A DNA stretch of 64,000 nucleotides from Hydractinia symbiolongicarpus (GCF_029227915.1 NC_079882.1:25921001-25985000); one strand, 5' to 3'. Shown: positions 1-13,667, numbered from the stretch's first letter. The notes: generated from the sequence alone by a model not told the origin. Numbers and translations: made by a program.

Positions 1-1482
1 TTTTACCGGAATAAAAAAAAAATAAGTTTAAGACGAAATCTTTCGCTGGGAGTTGTTGAATTTTTTTTGAAAAAGAGAAATTTATAGTTGATTACTACTA
101 AGACCTCTTTGGCTCTTAAAACACATAACTTTTATTAATAGTTATTCTACCCGATACGATCCTGATTTTTTACCTACCACTAAAATACACATGGCCTATC
201 GAAAATTGCGTTACATAGCTAGTTTAAAAGCATTTTCAAAACATTTGGTCACAATTGAAAGTTATGGTTTTGTGTTTATCATTACTAATATAAACATTAG
301 TATCAGATTTAATTCATTGTGGTTACGTTATACGTATTACCTTACATCGATTTTTCCACTTGCGTCAGTTCTATCATTAGCTATTAAACGAAACTTTCTA
401 TTACTAATAAGAAGATAACCAAAAATGATGGATTACCTGCTTATTACTCAGAAACATGCTTTTAACGCTGAACCAAGTATTTTGTAACTTCATATGAAGT
501 AAATTCTTTAATTTATTGGTAGGTCTACAATCTTAGACAAAAATATTGAGATTAACGCATTTTTCACATATGAACAAAAGTGTCAAACAGTAAATGCACT
601 GCTGCAAAGTCGCTACTTTTGCGCAAACGTAGGCCAGGCATACAGCGTTAGAAGGTTGCACACCGAAGTAATTCACGCCAGGGTCCAGGAAGGCCATTAA
701 ATTAGTAAACAAAAGGACCATGCTGACATCAGCGTCAATTAGTACATTTTAAGAGTTTGGACTTAACCAGATAGCCTAAGATTGTCCTAAGTCCACTTAG
801 AACATTGAAAAGTGAACTTTGACCAATTCAAAATGTTTTAGTCTAATATGGAAGTAGTCTACGCAATTACTTTTAGTGGCGAACTTTGAAATTAGCTGTC
901 TTGTCTCAACATTGTTTGACAAAGATTGTAGTATGTGTCAGTTACAGTGATGTTGAAATGACCTTAGTACCTGATTTTTATGATTTATGCTTTTTTGTTG
1001 ATGAGAAGCAAAACTAAGATAGCCGTACTGTGGGTTTTCTAATGGTTATGAGACAGTTTCACAGAAAACATACGCATCTTTGGTTTAAAACGTTGACTTG
1101 ACCTTTTCTTAAATTCTTCGACCTTCGTGTCGTCTGATAGGGACTATTTCGTATGGCCGATGGGTTAAAAGGTGCAATGAGCAAACTTTCGAAGGCTGTG
1201 TACTTAGTTACGGATTTGTAAGATTTGACCTACACCTTGTGATTAAATTTATAATATTTATGACTAAAAACTGTTATTCTCTTCACAATTTTGATCAGGA
1301 TTTCAGTCGAAAGTTATTACACAAAAATCATAATAAAGCCTAGCTCCCAACCCGTACTCCTGATCATACCTCTCTGATATATATTAGAATCCAGGATCTT
1401 AACCACTGCTGTATCGTTTGTGTTCAAGTGTAAATGTTCTTGCATTTAGTGGGAAAAGTGAACATAAAATCGAAATCTTTTA
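1..1482. repeat. Dispersed repeat family R1, copy 1
   Basis: This block recurs at 3130-4425 in the same orientation, with many substitutions and small indels. Shared landmarks include the stretch around 85-150 (matching 3190-3270), around 290-410 (matching 3400-3515) and around 1280-1480 (matching 4090-4425). A third, shorter match lies at about 9735-10165. No long open frame and no terminal inverted repeat is visible, so the element type is unknown. The window edge truncates the left end. The 75-codon frame at 191-418 lies inside the repeat and is not taken as a gene. Confidence 0.7.
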
Positions 1483-3129
1483 TTGTGCAAACAAATCTAT
1501 ATTATAATACCCATATACGCCTGTCTGTCTGCAAAGTGGCTACCAATTTTTCTTTATTCTTTTCGTGATTTTTAAAAACCAGGGGGTTGTTTAATCGAAA
1601 ATCTCATTATTGATTAAAATAAAATCGAGAAATTAATTTATTACCATAAATAATTTAATTATTTTAATTTAGCAATCTTAAATAAATAAATGAATTCAGT
1701 GCTTGAAACGAACGCCTTATTTAAATACGCCCATTTTTAATAATAATTACCCCTGTGATCTCAATTGCCAATTCCGCTCGGGAGCCCCAGAAAACAAATA
1801 GGACAGCTTTATTATTTTGTTTTGACCGCTCGCACGTAGTATACCAATCAAAAACGCCTAATTCTTTGAAACACCAATTCAAGATTTTCGCGGCCTGGCG
1901 ATGCTAACGTAGAAACATGATGACGTAGACCATTTTAATTTTGAAAGTGGTCGTGGCCAGTGCTGAGTTTAAAGGTCTGTTTGACCTTTTCTGTCTTCTA
2001 AAAGCTTTTTTTTGCGATATTTGTTGTCTATATGTTCTTACATGTTAAAATAAATATATTGTCACGTTTTTTAGCCATGTACAAATCTTAAACGCACTAT
2101 TTTTTTGGATTTAGCTAGGAACGAAGATTTTTTAGGATCATTCTACAGCCAGCCAGCTATAGCTACCCTTACTTATTACTATCCAGTTTGGTATAACAGC
2201 TTTTTAACCTAGCCAATATTATTTATTTTTATATCGAAGTTGTGTTTATCTAGCTCTCCTTAGCTACCTTTGGATAAGTGAAAGAAGCCAATGTATTGTT
2301 TGGCTGCAACACAATTCTTAATTCTTATGCTAAATAAATGCAATTAGGCAGCTCTCACTTGTATTACTATTATGAAAACTTTGCTGCAAAATAAAATTGC
2401 TGAGTATTTTTTTAACTGAACAAGATAACAGCAGGCGGTTTCCTAACTTTTTTTATCCAAAGTCGTAATGCAGTTTTTAAAAAATGGTGTTACGCCTATA
2501 TACTCATATATACTACTTATTAATTGCGTCACAGATTTTTTAAATGTTGGGTAACACTTTTACTTGTGGCTTACCCGGCTAGTTTATTAAAAGGATACAA
2601 ACTAATGCTGTGTGATGCACAAGGTATATTATATAATTATATGCATATAAATTTAGTCGAGCTGGCTTTCGATATCTTTGTTAATCAAGTAACATATTAA
2701 CATATTAATGAAGCGTAACATTAATTAGTGATAATTAAAAGCCGCGTACCATATAATTCTTGTTAAAAGAAATCGTAATAAAGCTCTCCCATAGTTACAA
2801 TATGACCTCATACATAAGTCGGAAAAAAATTAATGCAGAGGAAGGTACAATTACATTATTTGCACGGTGTTTAAGAAAAACTTATTTCGTCACAATTTCG
2901 ATCTAGTTGGTACTTTAAACATAATGGCTTTACATACGTAATTATAAAGTCACTATGTCTAAAGAAATTAGTTACGGTTTACTTTTGATTTGTTTTTGTA
3001 ACAATTTCGTATGGACGGCTTCCCATGCGACGTAATGATTGTTCATTGAAAATAATGGACATGCTCGAGCAGGCTGGTAGCTAAAAAGATAAACAACAGG
3101 CTACACTAATTTACCGCAATTAAAAAATT
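1483..3129. other. Gene-less spacer between R1 copies
   Basis: AT-rich spacer without a supportable reading frame. Near 1497-1540 a short piece resembles the tail of the hairpin repeat family seen at 45.17 kb (a TATTATAATACCC...CTGTCTG-type string). Nothing else was recognised. Confidence 0.4.
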
Positions 3130-4425
3130 CAATTTAAAGAGGAAATATTCCGTTAAAAGTTTGTAAAAATTTTTTTTAAAAACAGAGAAATTTATAGTTG
3201 AAAAATCACTACTAAGACCTCTTTGGCTCTTAAGAAACATAAATTTTATTAATACTTATTCTACCCGATGCGATACTGCTTTATTACCTTCCACTAAAAT
3301 ACACCTGGCCTTTTGAAAATTGCGTAACATAGCTAGTTTGAAAGCATTTACACAACATTTGGTTACAATTGTGGCTTTGTGTCTATTTTGACTACTAATC
3401 AACATTAGTATCAGATTTAATTCATTGTGGTTACGCTATACGTATTACCTTACATCGATTTTTTTACTTGGGTCATTCCTATCATTAGCTATTAAACGAA
3501 ACTTTCTATTACTGAACGTGAAGGTAACCAAAAAATGATGGATGACCTGCTTATTACTCAGAAATATGTTTGTATGATGAACTAACTATTTTCAAACTTC
3601 TTATGAAATAAATTCTTTAATTTCATTAATTTATTTACAAAAATATTGAGACTATGGCAGTTTTTTACTCTTTTTTTAAATATGGAAACAAGTAGGCCCA
3701 GCAAACAGCGTAGTCACTCTTTCTAGCACGCCGCACACCAAAATAATCCATGTCGAAATCCACAAAGTTGTGAACTCACTCAAATAGCCTAAAATTGCAT
3801 TCCCTAGTCCACTCTGAACATTGGAAACGTCCACTCCGTACAAATTTAAAAATATATGAGTCTACTAAGGAAGTAGCCTACACAATTACTAGTGGTGGCA
3901 ACTTTGAAGTTAGCTGTTTTGTAGATGTGTCAGTTACAGTAATTTTAAAATGACTTTCAATGACTTTTATGTCTTATGTCTTATACTTCATTCCTTTTGT
4001 GAGCTGTGTACTCAGTTACGCATTTGTAAGAATTGGCCTGGAGATTTTGACTAAATTTAAAAATGACGAGAAACTGTCATTTTTTCCACAATATTGATCA
4101 GGATTGTATTCAGAGTCGCTTTTAATTCTATAATTTCAAACAGGCAAATGCTTTCTTTTCTTTATTACATCAAAAGCATAAGAGGATAATACTAAAAAGC
4201 TAAGAAATGGGGTTCAGAGGGTCAAGAAACCCATAAAACTGTATATTTTGAAAGTTACTATACAAAAATTACAAGGGAAGCCTGACTTTCAACCAGCACT
4301 CCTTGTCACACCTCTCTGAAATAGATTAAATTCCAGGATGTTAACCACTACTGTATCGTGTGTGTCCAAGGTAAACGTTTTTGCATTTAGCATAAAAAGA
4401 AAACATAAAGTCGAAATCTTTAACA
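3130..4425. repeat. Dispersed repeat family R1, copy 2
   Basis: Direct repeat of 1-1482, diverged by point changes and small indels. Its right end (about 4425) sits next to a minus-strand coding-like patch at 4455-4610. It contains no intact ORF. Confidence 0.7.
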
Positions 4426-4454
4426 AATGTTTGCTCATAGTCAGAAAGTGTTTG

Positions 4455-4610
4455 TTAGATTCGTGAAGCATCGACAGCATCTTCTGACAGCAACACAAAT
4501 TTGCACTTTTCTTCAACCAGTAACTTCTTAGTCACTCCTTCTCTTTGTGCATTGCTTAGTGGATATTCCTTACAAATTCGTGTAGCCACTTTCTTTCTGG
4601 CAGCGTAATT
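4455..4610 (-). pseudogene. Unrecognised coding-like patch, about 52 codons
   Basis: On the minus strand an open frame ends at a TAA (4455-4457) and reads back to about 4610 with a charged, protein-like composition. It includes a segment starting ARKKVATRICKEYP and a Lys/Glu-rich stretch before the stop. A possible splice acceptor (CCAG) precedes the Arg-Lys segment. Just upstream, 4620-4720 holds another short open stretch in a different frame that ends in its own stop, so the whole looks like a decayed exon or transposon ORF. No start codon is present and I do not recognise a family. It could also be chance. Confidence 0.3.
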
Positions 4611-4947
4611 TGAAAAATATATGGAGAATTTATTTCATCTCGACAGCGTAACTTTCACAATAATCCGGCGGAGGAATGTTTTTGTCCAATTCGTCTGTTA
4701 GACGAGAACACAAGATTCAGAGATGTCAGATAGTTTCTACTCGTAAGGGAATCCTATTCTCGTAACCCAAATGCGGTGTTTAGTTGCCTCGCTCTTGGAA
4801 TTTTCTAAACGGGAAGTTATTCCTCCATCCTTAAGTTCATAGATATGTGTGATAGTAAATGAGACCAAATAGGAAGAAGAAGTAGCAAAATAAGTGTCAA
4901 CTTTTTTGCATGTCCGTGTAAATGTGTAAATATTATGCTCTCACTAA

Positions 4948-6012
4948 AGGCGGGTTTACACTTCATTTGCCGTAGTCGGACGAATAAGCGACCATAAATC
5001 TGCACATGCGCAATATTTATTTTTAGCATACTACGTAATTTTCTCGCATTCGTCGCGGTAGTTGTAATAAGTTCAACTACCATGGCGAAAGAGAATTTAT
5101 CAACAAATCAGATCCCGACACAATTTCAAAACAAGTTTTATAATTTTATAATAAAACGAAGTTGACATGAAAGAAAAATGTAGTTTTTTGTTGCACACAC
5201 ATTTGCACATATTTGATGCAAACATTGAATCTCTTATTATTGTTCAACGGCTTTAGCCGGTAGATTTTTAAAATTTGAAAATGGGCTCCATTTTTTCTAC
5301 CGAGACTAGTGAAGCACGGAAGGATACCAGTCTGGTGTAGCGTTACGGAAATTATTAGTTTTTGAGTGTTATAACAGGTTACTCCGTTGCACAAGGTACA
5401 AAAACCTATTATTTTACAAATACATCATTTGACATCATTATTTTATGTTTACTTGGTTTCGCCAGTACCAAGCTACAACGGTTGTTTGTTATCTTTTAAG
5501 TGATCTGAAATTTTACGAAGCTAGATTTGCATTTCGTACAACGAGTACAACAGGCTAAAATTCGTTTTAAAAAACGAAATAAATCAAAAATAGTTGTTTT
5601 TATTGCTTTTTACGTTTTATTTAGGTTTCATAAAAGCAGTGTTTATAAATTTAAACTCTTTTTTTCTACCTCTTTCATATTTTTCATTCTTTTTTTGCTG
5701 TGCCAGTTAAAATGAAAAGGTGCTCACGTTATTAATTATTAATAACGTGACCTTTTTTGTACAATTACCTAAAGCAAATACTCCCCTGTATAGGAAAACT
5801 AAATCAGTAGTACGCCGTAGAACTTCCTGCCAAAACGGCCGGTTTATTAAGTATAATATTGAGTATAATAAACGAAAAAATGGGTTAAAATGTCTTATTT
5901 GTGATGCACCGTTTGATTTTTTGGCGCTAGCGTGAACTACATTCTTTTGTTCGCAACGAATAGATTTTCCTCCTCATTCGATCGATTACGACGAATGAGT
6001 GTGAACCCACCA
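4948..6012. mobile_element. PIF/Harbinger-like non-autonomous element, about 1.07 kb
   Basis: The left end starts AGGCGGGTTTACACT and the right end, reverse-complemented, starts TGGTGGGTTCACACT. The similarity continues inward through a YCGTARTCG-like stretch for about 40 bases. Both ends are flanked by TAA (4945-4947 and 6013-6015), a 3-base target duplication typical of PIF/Harbinger elements. The inside is AT-rich with two short frames (5527-5715 and 5720-5935) that show no transposase motif, so this looks like a non-autonomous derivative. The terminal repeats are imperfect, indicating an old insertion. Confidence 0.6.
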
Positions 6013-6015
6013 TAA

Positions 6016-7940
6016 GCATCGTCAATAACTTACTTGGGTTTACACATTTTTTGAAAAAATCCTTCTGGCTCTGAAGCTCTGAAAGAGAGAACAATAAATC
6101 TCATTAGGTTTTTTACTTTTGTACAAGGTAAAAATATTTTTCCCAAAAATTCGAAAAACATCGGTCTAGGGTAAAAGCATCTTGTGACTTACTGTGAAAT
6201 ATATGTGGCATAACCTCTAACTTGCATTGATCTTAAAAAAATGACATCTACACATTTTTATAAAAATGGAAAGACATGGCTGATGTAACTACTCAATTAA
6301 CTGAATTTATAACAAATGAAAAAAAGGCTGGCATATGTTAACATATGTAGTTATTAGCATAACATAGAAGCAAACTTAACAATTTTAACATGACATTTGA
6401 AGTTGACATTTGATGTAACAGACGGGGGATAGATAAACACACTTACTTGGAGCTGAGGTGACTATACTCAAAGACTTACCACTGGGTAACGATGTAACTG
6501 TAAAGTTATATTTAAATCCAAGACGAAAGTAAACATATTTGGTAAACTCTTAGTCCTGACAAAGAAAAGAAATGTAGATAAATATATTTAGCGCGTCACT
6601 TTTTAAATATAGCTAGTCTATGTTTAAAAACATTGTTTTAGCGAACATGTTATTGCTAATTAAATCCCCAAATTCTAAAATTCGTCAAGTTAGTTATGTT
6701 TATTCTTTCTTAAAAATAACAGGATAATTACTTCTTTGTTGAAGTTGAAATGTGCTTTTTGTGCCCAAATTGTCTGTCATTCGCAACAGATGTCCCCAAC
6801 AACCTAAACAAAACGAAATCCACTTGCTACATATATCACAATGAGAAATGTTGTCAGTTGTTCGACATACTGAAGTTTTTATATATATCTAATTCAAATC
6901 CCGCAAGGACTAAATATTTGTTTGGATTAAACGCATTTTAGATAACTTTTATTTCTTCTTTTAATTGTTTTTTAATCTATTGATTCAATTGAGGTTCAAC
7001 TTGTTTTTACTCTCAAAGAGCAAGATTTGTAACACACTTCACTATTAACTTTACTGAAAGAAAGTAACCGGGCAGCGTAAAGTTCAAACCTACCTTAATC
7101 TTTCATGGTAGCTTGGAATTTTTTAAAGGTTTTAGGAATTCGTTTAAAGTAATTAAAGCTGGAATCGTAACTATCCAAGAAATTGTCTGAAGCGCTTAGC
7201 ATATTAAGGTTTTGTTTCGACATAATAAAATGATGCATTGGAGTAACAAACTACTAAAGAATAGTTGTATTATAGAATAAAGGTATTACCTTCCAAACTA
7301 CTTGAAACTAAATGGTCAAATTTTCAGGAAGAAGACAATATAATTACTGGACTTTGGACTATTGTAAGCCAAGAAAAATTGTATTCTGGAAAGTTAGAGG
7401 GGTGGCACATCAAAGAGAGTTGATCTGTTTGAAAAAATACTAAATTTCCTATCTGAAGTGATTTTTTAATAATCTCTGCCCTTCGAAAATCACTGGACTC
7501 AAATAAACAAAGGAATAAATGTATCGTAATTGCCTTAATAATCTCCTCTTAGAATTTATGCAGAAGAGAACACACAACCAATCGAAAATGTAAACAAATA
7601 AAGATTTTTGCCAATGGGACATGTTCTTTTGGCTTGGTCAATTCTTTAAAGGAAAAAAACATAATTGTTTTTCACCCAGAATTGGCGTATGATCCTAAAA
7701 CACAAATCCTTTACAAGCGAAATAGCACGATTTCTTAATTCTTGACGTTAATTAATAGGCACCCTAAATATGATTTGCCCTTGTTGTATAAACATCCCAT
7801 TTTCAACTTCGTTTCAGCATTTTTAAAATAGTTCAATTTTTAATTTTTGACACTAAGTAACTCAGACCATTGATATTTCTTTATGCGAGTTGTCAACGCT
7901 AACCTTTGATGATGAAACCTGTATTTAATACTAACCTTGT
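6016..7940. other. Gene-less AT-rich stretch
   Basis: No supportable gene, terminal repeat or tandem array was seen. The short frame at 6750-6941 contains two CxxC-like spots but has no homology that I recognise and no flanking gene signals, so it is not called. Confidence 0.35.
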
Positions 7941-7941
7941 T

Positions 7942-8201
7942 TTAAGATATTCCTGATTGAAATATATTCGAATTTTTTCCATCACCATCTCTCGCATATA
8001 CTAATGCCCATGTTTTATGAATTGCTTGTGTGCAGCTTGGATAATACATGTTACATTCTGTCAACTTTTTAAGCTCACCAGGTGTCAATCCCTTTCCTTC
8101 ACAAGAAAATTAAATAATTGAGTGTATGAAATATAATAAACACAAACAGGAAAAATTAGACCTTACCTGAGTTCACATGGGTTTCTATAAACGTATCTTT
8201 C
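7942..8201 (-). CDS. Candidate last two exons of an unrecognised gene
   Basis: Two minus-strand pieces join in phase. A 35-base exon (8201-8167) has a TGCAG acceptor and a GTAAGG donor. The terminal exon (8096-7942) begins after a GAAG acceptor and ends at TAA (7944-7942). The joined frame reads a KDTFIETHVNSG segment followed by GKGLTPGELKKLTECNMYY and a Cys, then a polar tail ending in GIS. The GLTPGEL...LxxCNMYY part is loosely reminiscent of the end of astacin-type metalloprotease domains, but no zinc site is seen and that is only a guess. No upstream exon was found. The intron would be only about 70 bases. Confidence 0.35.
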
Positions 8202-9297
8202 CTGCATACTGTTGGTACAACAATTCGTACAAATATAATGAAGGTTTACATACCGTCATGGTATTACTCTATAAATTTCCTTATTGCAATACAAAAAATT
8301 CTTTAACCTGGGAAAATTTAAATTTTAAGCTAGAAAATTAACAACACCGTTGACTCTCCTTAATTCAAAAACCTCTATAATTTGAACAAAACTTTGACTG
8401 TCCTTGGGAAATTCTCTCTGTGTGTGTGCAAAAAATCTTATTTTGTTTTTCCAAAGACTGGCTATTTTATCACCATCAAATTTTGTTTGTTTTATTAATG
8501 TGTCACTAACAAGATCCTTAACAAAGTTCTGTTAACTTGCACGGCGCGAGTAGTAAATTTGACCATAATATTTTAAGAAAAAATCAACTTTCTTTAATTC
8601 CAATTTCTCTCGATATTCAATTTTAATGAGATTAAAAAATTAAACACCTTTTTTGATACATCATATATTTCCTCGCCCTAAATGTACATATATTGGTATT
8701 AAACAGCTACACTGCAACCTCGCTTACTTCTACAAGAAATGTGATGAAACATTAACCTGTAATACGATACATACTGAAATAAAAAGTTGCTTACAATAAC
8801 CCTAGGTGACGAAATTGCAATTTTAAAAAGAACAAGAAATATTTAAATCAGCCTGTAGGCCATCTTGTTTGATCTAAAGTATATAGTGAATGTATTGAAT
8901 GCAAATTAGGTTATGAAATGTACACGTAAAAAGGGCACACAGAACAAGAAAAAAAGAGCAATGAAAAAAAAGAGAACTTTGTACCTAAAGTATTAGATTA
9001 CAAGGATAAGAGTAAAGGCACTGACGTCAATAAAGAATACTCAAAGATTCAAAGAGAATCATATACAACAGAGAGAATTCTTTCTTGAACATTATTTTTC
9101 TTTCGTATAATAAACCATTTAGTTTCCAAGATGGTTGTTCAACTGATCACACAATCATTTAGTTGAATCAAGACATATTTTTTAAGACTTTGGTGTCTCG
9201 TATTACTTAAGAACTACCTCTTTCACAGAAAACAAATTATTTCTTGTAATGAGAAAAACAAGAACTGCAGGTTAACTACTAACTACTTGTTAATGGA
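8202..9297. other. Gene-less AT-rich stretch
   Basis: Nothing supportable was seen in either strand. This is where upstream exons of the candidate gene at 7942-8201 should lie, and none was recognised. Confidence 0.3.
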
Positions 9298-9600
9298 GCA
9301 CATCAAGGGTCAATCTTAGGACCTTCTGTTGTTTCTTATTTATACCAATGTTGTATTTAGAGCATCCAGAGATTTAAATCCAAGTTTATTTGCTGATGAT
9401 ACAAATTTATTTTTTACCCATAAACTACTAATACTGTATAACTGATTGGTTTACAACGAATGAATTATCCCTGACACTTTTAAAAACTACATATACATTT
9501 TTTCACTCAGTAAAAAAGATGACATCCCTCTTAAGTTACATGAATTAGTTATTGGATGTGTAAACATAAAAAGAAATACTTTTCTTAGAGTAAAGAACAG
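9298..9600 (+). pseudogene. Non-LTR retrotransposon reverse transcriptase remnant
   Basis: The plus strand encodes a QGSILGP segment (from 9303) and, after a frameshift, FLIYTN and then LFADDTNLFF (about 9387-9415). These are the hallmarks of the fingers/palm region of a LINE-type reverse transcriptase, including the catalytic (F/Y)ADD motif. Further on, around 9515-9590, the frame reads KKDDIPLKL...VNIKR, which fits the thumb region of jockey/CR1-like elements. Several stops and frameshifts show it is dead. It directly precedes the third R1 repeat copy. Confidence 0.7.
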
Positions 9601-9734
9601 GTACTAGTTATTGCTAATATACGCCAGCAAAACATAATTGAAAGTCCTTATCTTTATGTATAAGATAAATTTAATGGTACCAAATATACTTACCACGCTG
9701 TTTGAAAAGTTCAACATAAATATCCAACTACAAT

Positions 9735-10165
9735 CGTGGACAAAAATATTGAGACTAAGGCAGTTTTTTACTCATTATCCAAATATGGACATAACAGTCA
9801 AATTCTGCAGCCGGCAGGCTGCAGAGTCGCTACTTTTGCACACAAGTAGGCCAGGCAGAGAGGGTTGAAAAGTTGCTAGTCACATTCTTTAGCACGCCCG
9901 CACACCGAAATAATTCACGTCGGGGACCACGAAGGTTCCGAAATTCGTGATTAAAAGCCTTGCTGACGTCAGCAACAATTAGCACATTTTAAGAATTTTG
10001 TATATACCAAATAACCTAGTCCACTCTGAACATTTACAGGTGAACTATTACAAGTTCCAGATGTTTGATTATAATATAGAATGAGCCTACGCAATTACTT
10101 GTGGTGGCGAACTTCGAAATTCGTTGTCTTGTCCCAACATATTGTGACCACGATTGTAGATGATT
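9735..10165. repeat. Dispersed repeat family R1, copy 3 (partial)
   Basis: The segment matches about 535-930 of copy 1 and 3640-3910 of copy 2, including the CGCTACTTTTG...AGTAGGCCAGGCA and TTGCTGACGTCAGCAA stretches. It follows the LINE remnant. The frame at 9638-9868 is inside this repeat. Confidence 0.6.
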
Positions 10166-13100
10166 TTCAAATAATAATTTTGTTTCGTCAAAAATCATAA
10201 CCCTTAACAATGCCTTAACATTTTTATGTGTCAATTTCTAATTAAAAGTTTATTTAATGACGGCTATTTAAGATGCAATATGATAATACTGCAATATGTT
10301 TTACTTGTCTCTTCCATTTTAATGTACAGTATGCGTCCATGTATGCACTAACAGTAAAAATCTTTGCTTATCTGATGTAGAACTTTTTATGCATAATATA
10401 ATGTAGCTGTATGTTATTTTTTAGCGAAACAGAGAAGAAGGAAAAGTGCAATTTTATATGCAGTAGTATTTAAAGTTTAGTCAATACAAGAAAGCATTTT
10501 TAAAGCTTAACTTTTGTTAAAAGGACAAGTTAATTTCATATGAGAGAGCTTGGGCGGTTGTCTCGTATGAAATTTTGGTCGATGATTTTGCATGAAGTCA
10601 TCAAGGTATAAGGTATTGTATTAAGTAGTTTTAATAAAACATGCAAGACGTATTTAGACCTTTAGCAATTCCGTGTGATGTTTTAAACATTAAAATGAAT
10701 ATTAATATTTAGTCGTTATGATTATTATTAATCACATCAATTGTGTCTTATCACCTTGGTAATGAGATCATAATTTTTGTACAATTAGCAGAATTTTTAA
10801 TTTCTATAGTTCAAAAACCAATGGAAGTATTTTTGTTTAAAAAAAGGATAGTCAGCTAGACAAAATTTGAAGTCTCTTTGTATAAAACCAATTAGTTTTT
10901 AACAAGATGGCAATTTTTAATTTTATATAATATGCTTTTTCTGCAATATTAAAATTGCCAAAAGGCTAAATTCCATTCTGAACAACGAAAATACTACGCA
11001 AATAAAACTGTCATATATATTTGTCACCAATTGGCATAATTGAACTTTGAAATCTATTATATCAACACGAATATTGTATCTGTCCGTCTGTGTCCAAAAC
11101 CGATTATATTTTCTGGAGTTTTGTTTAAACAAGCTTACAGAAGATCCTTTTTAAAAATGTTCTATTGGCTAGAACAAATGATGCGATATAAAATAAAGCA
11201 ATTTAATTAGCTTGGTATTGTATTGTATGCTAATTCAAATTTACAATAGCTGGTTTTGTTATTGCTTTGTTATAAATAATTAATGTCGCGGGTAACGTCA
11301 CGGGCAATTAAAGATTGTTATTGTTGATGTCTTTTTCTTTTAAAACGTTTTGTTTGCAGTCTTTTTTATGAAAGTAACAACCAGCCGTTTTGTGATAAAG
11401 TACACCAAACTTTTAAAAAAATTAAGTGGGATCTTTCGCGGGTGTATATAACTAGTGATATAATAATAAAACGCACAATTGAACTTAAGAATGATATAAT
11501 CAAACAATGCGCTATTAATCAGAGACTGTTTCGCATTTGCTCCTAATCTGTGCACGAATGGAAAATAAAAACAGGCGGAAATTACCTGCTTCTAAGGTAA
11601 GTCATGAGGATAAAAGATAACAAACTATTTGAAACATCAAAGTCGGTATTTTTTTATATATTTTCTATTATAAATTAGAAGGATTATTTATACACCTATA
11701 AATTTCCTGCTGATAAAATGAAAAAAAATGCTTATACATTTCATATTAAGATTGTGTCTAATAGTATCTGATCTCCATGATCTGATAAAATAGGTATAAA
11801 TATAAGATAATGAAGTATGTACATAAAAGATATGAACTGTATGACCGGATTTAATTCTGTTTAACTCATAATAATACAACTTTTCTATCATTTCATAATT
11901 CTCTTAAAGCGGAATCTCAAAGATTTGTAACAAAAACAGGTAATAATTTTTTAAAGAAAACTCTAAAATTCTGCAACGATTGTTGTCACAAAAAAAGCGA
12001 AATGATCTTTTCACCTCAACACATCTGTGTAATTTGTTGAAAAAAGAGAATGCAAAAAATGTTTGACTAATTTCAAGTATTTTTTGAAGAGTTGCATCAG
12101 AAAAACAAATTGATATAAAATTAAATACGAATTTACTTTTGCTGTCCAATTCTGTTTTTTTTTTTCAGAATTGATAAATCAATTTCTTTATCATAGATAA
12201 ACAGAATACTATGGTAAAGTGTGGAAATTTAATATTACAGTCTTATTAGCCTGCATATCTTTCATTAAATAATGTTCTGTTATGTGGTGAAAGTAACATA
12301 AACATGACATTTTCTGTTTTGTTTTTCTTGTTTGGGATTCCAACATCCCAAAACTGTGACGTTGTTATTTCCAAACAAAAATGGGAGACATATATACAGT
12401 TGTGACAGATTTCTTGTCTGTATACCCTGTCCAATTTACTTAGTGGATAAACTTAAAAGTTATATAACAGTCAGAGGAAAACAAAAAGCCAATAGAAAAA
12501 GTTCGTAATTGAATTTCCCAATTTTATTAGCATCTCAAATGGAATACGCTTTTCGAAGCATTTTTAATGAACCCTTTTTTCTTTCACGTGATTTCCACCT
12601 ACGTTTGAAGTTTTTATGAGTGATTCGTAGCCATTAAAATAATTAACATGTTTAATGTCTCATATAAAAAAAACAGTAGGAAAAACAAGAATTATGTTGT
12701 CTATGCAAAAAAATTGTGAAGTCTTGCATTTTAACACAGTAATCCAAAAATATTGATAAAAAGCGACAGGCAGTCTAAATAAGTTTTAAGTTTATTTCAG
12801 GATCATTCATAGTCAGAATTAATTACTAAGCAACCATTGGGTTAAATTAAGTCTATTTAGAGTGCATCGAAAACGACGTGAGAGATCCTGTTTAACGTAT
12901 AATGTTCAATTTTTCAATCGTCCAATAGTTCAGTGTTCATCATTTTGTTATCATGTGCAGAGATTAAAAGTCAAAAACAATAAATGCGTATTTGCACATG
13001 ACGTTGTGGAAGCATAAAAAATTTCATAATACCAAATTAGTAAGCATTGAGTAATAGAATGTCATATGTGAGTACATAAGAGAGGACGATGGTCAGTGCC

Positions 13101-13480
13101 ATCATTTAACAATCAAACAATAATTTCCTAATTACTAATAATGAGATAAATCATTAGTTATATGTCAATTACACAATTATGTTTATTTCGCCTGACACAT
13201 GAAATTTTTAAAAAATCCAAGAATCTATAATGAGAAGCTGGATGAAACATATGAACAATAACAATATCAGAGATAACTTATTTTACATACAAATACAATC
13301 TCTCTATAGCGATGACCATCGAAATATATAAAAAAAATCTAAATTAGCTCACATTACTTCCAAAACGTACTTTTGTGTGTTAATTCTAAGTGTAATATCG
13401 ACCTCAAAGTGTGTGAAAGGGCTAATTTTGGCGAAAAGCAGTCCCTAAAAACAAAATAATATACTATCTTTCATTGTGCT
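10166..13480. other. Long gene-less AT-rich stretch
   Basis: Roughly 3.3 kb with no ORF showing protein-like composition, no clear terminal repeats and no tandem arrays. The short frames at 10923-11132, 11340-11555, 11688-11891, 11904-12149 and 12246-12434 have the composition of random AT-rich DNA and lack start context, splice sites or homology that I recognise. Confidence 0.35.
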
Positions 13481-13667
13481 GAGAGGCTTTGTTTTTAAAA
13501 CTCCGGGAAAAAGCTGTAAACTGGCTTAACAAAATGACAAGAAAGAAAATCCTGAAACAAAAGTGCAAATACTGTCAGAATACTGTCAAAATACATTTTA
13601 AACGGAGTAGCTGCAACTGCCTGAAAACCATACTTCCCAGGAGACATTTAGGATTGTTTTGGATTAA

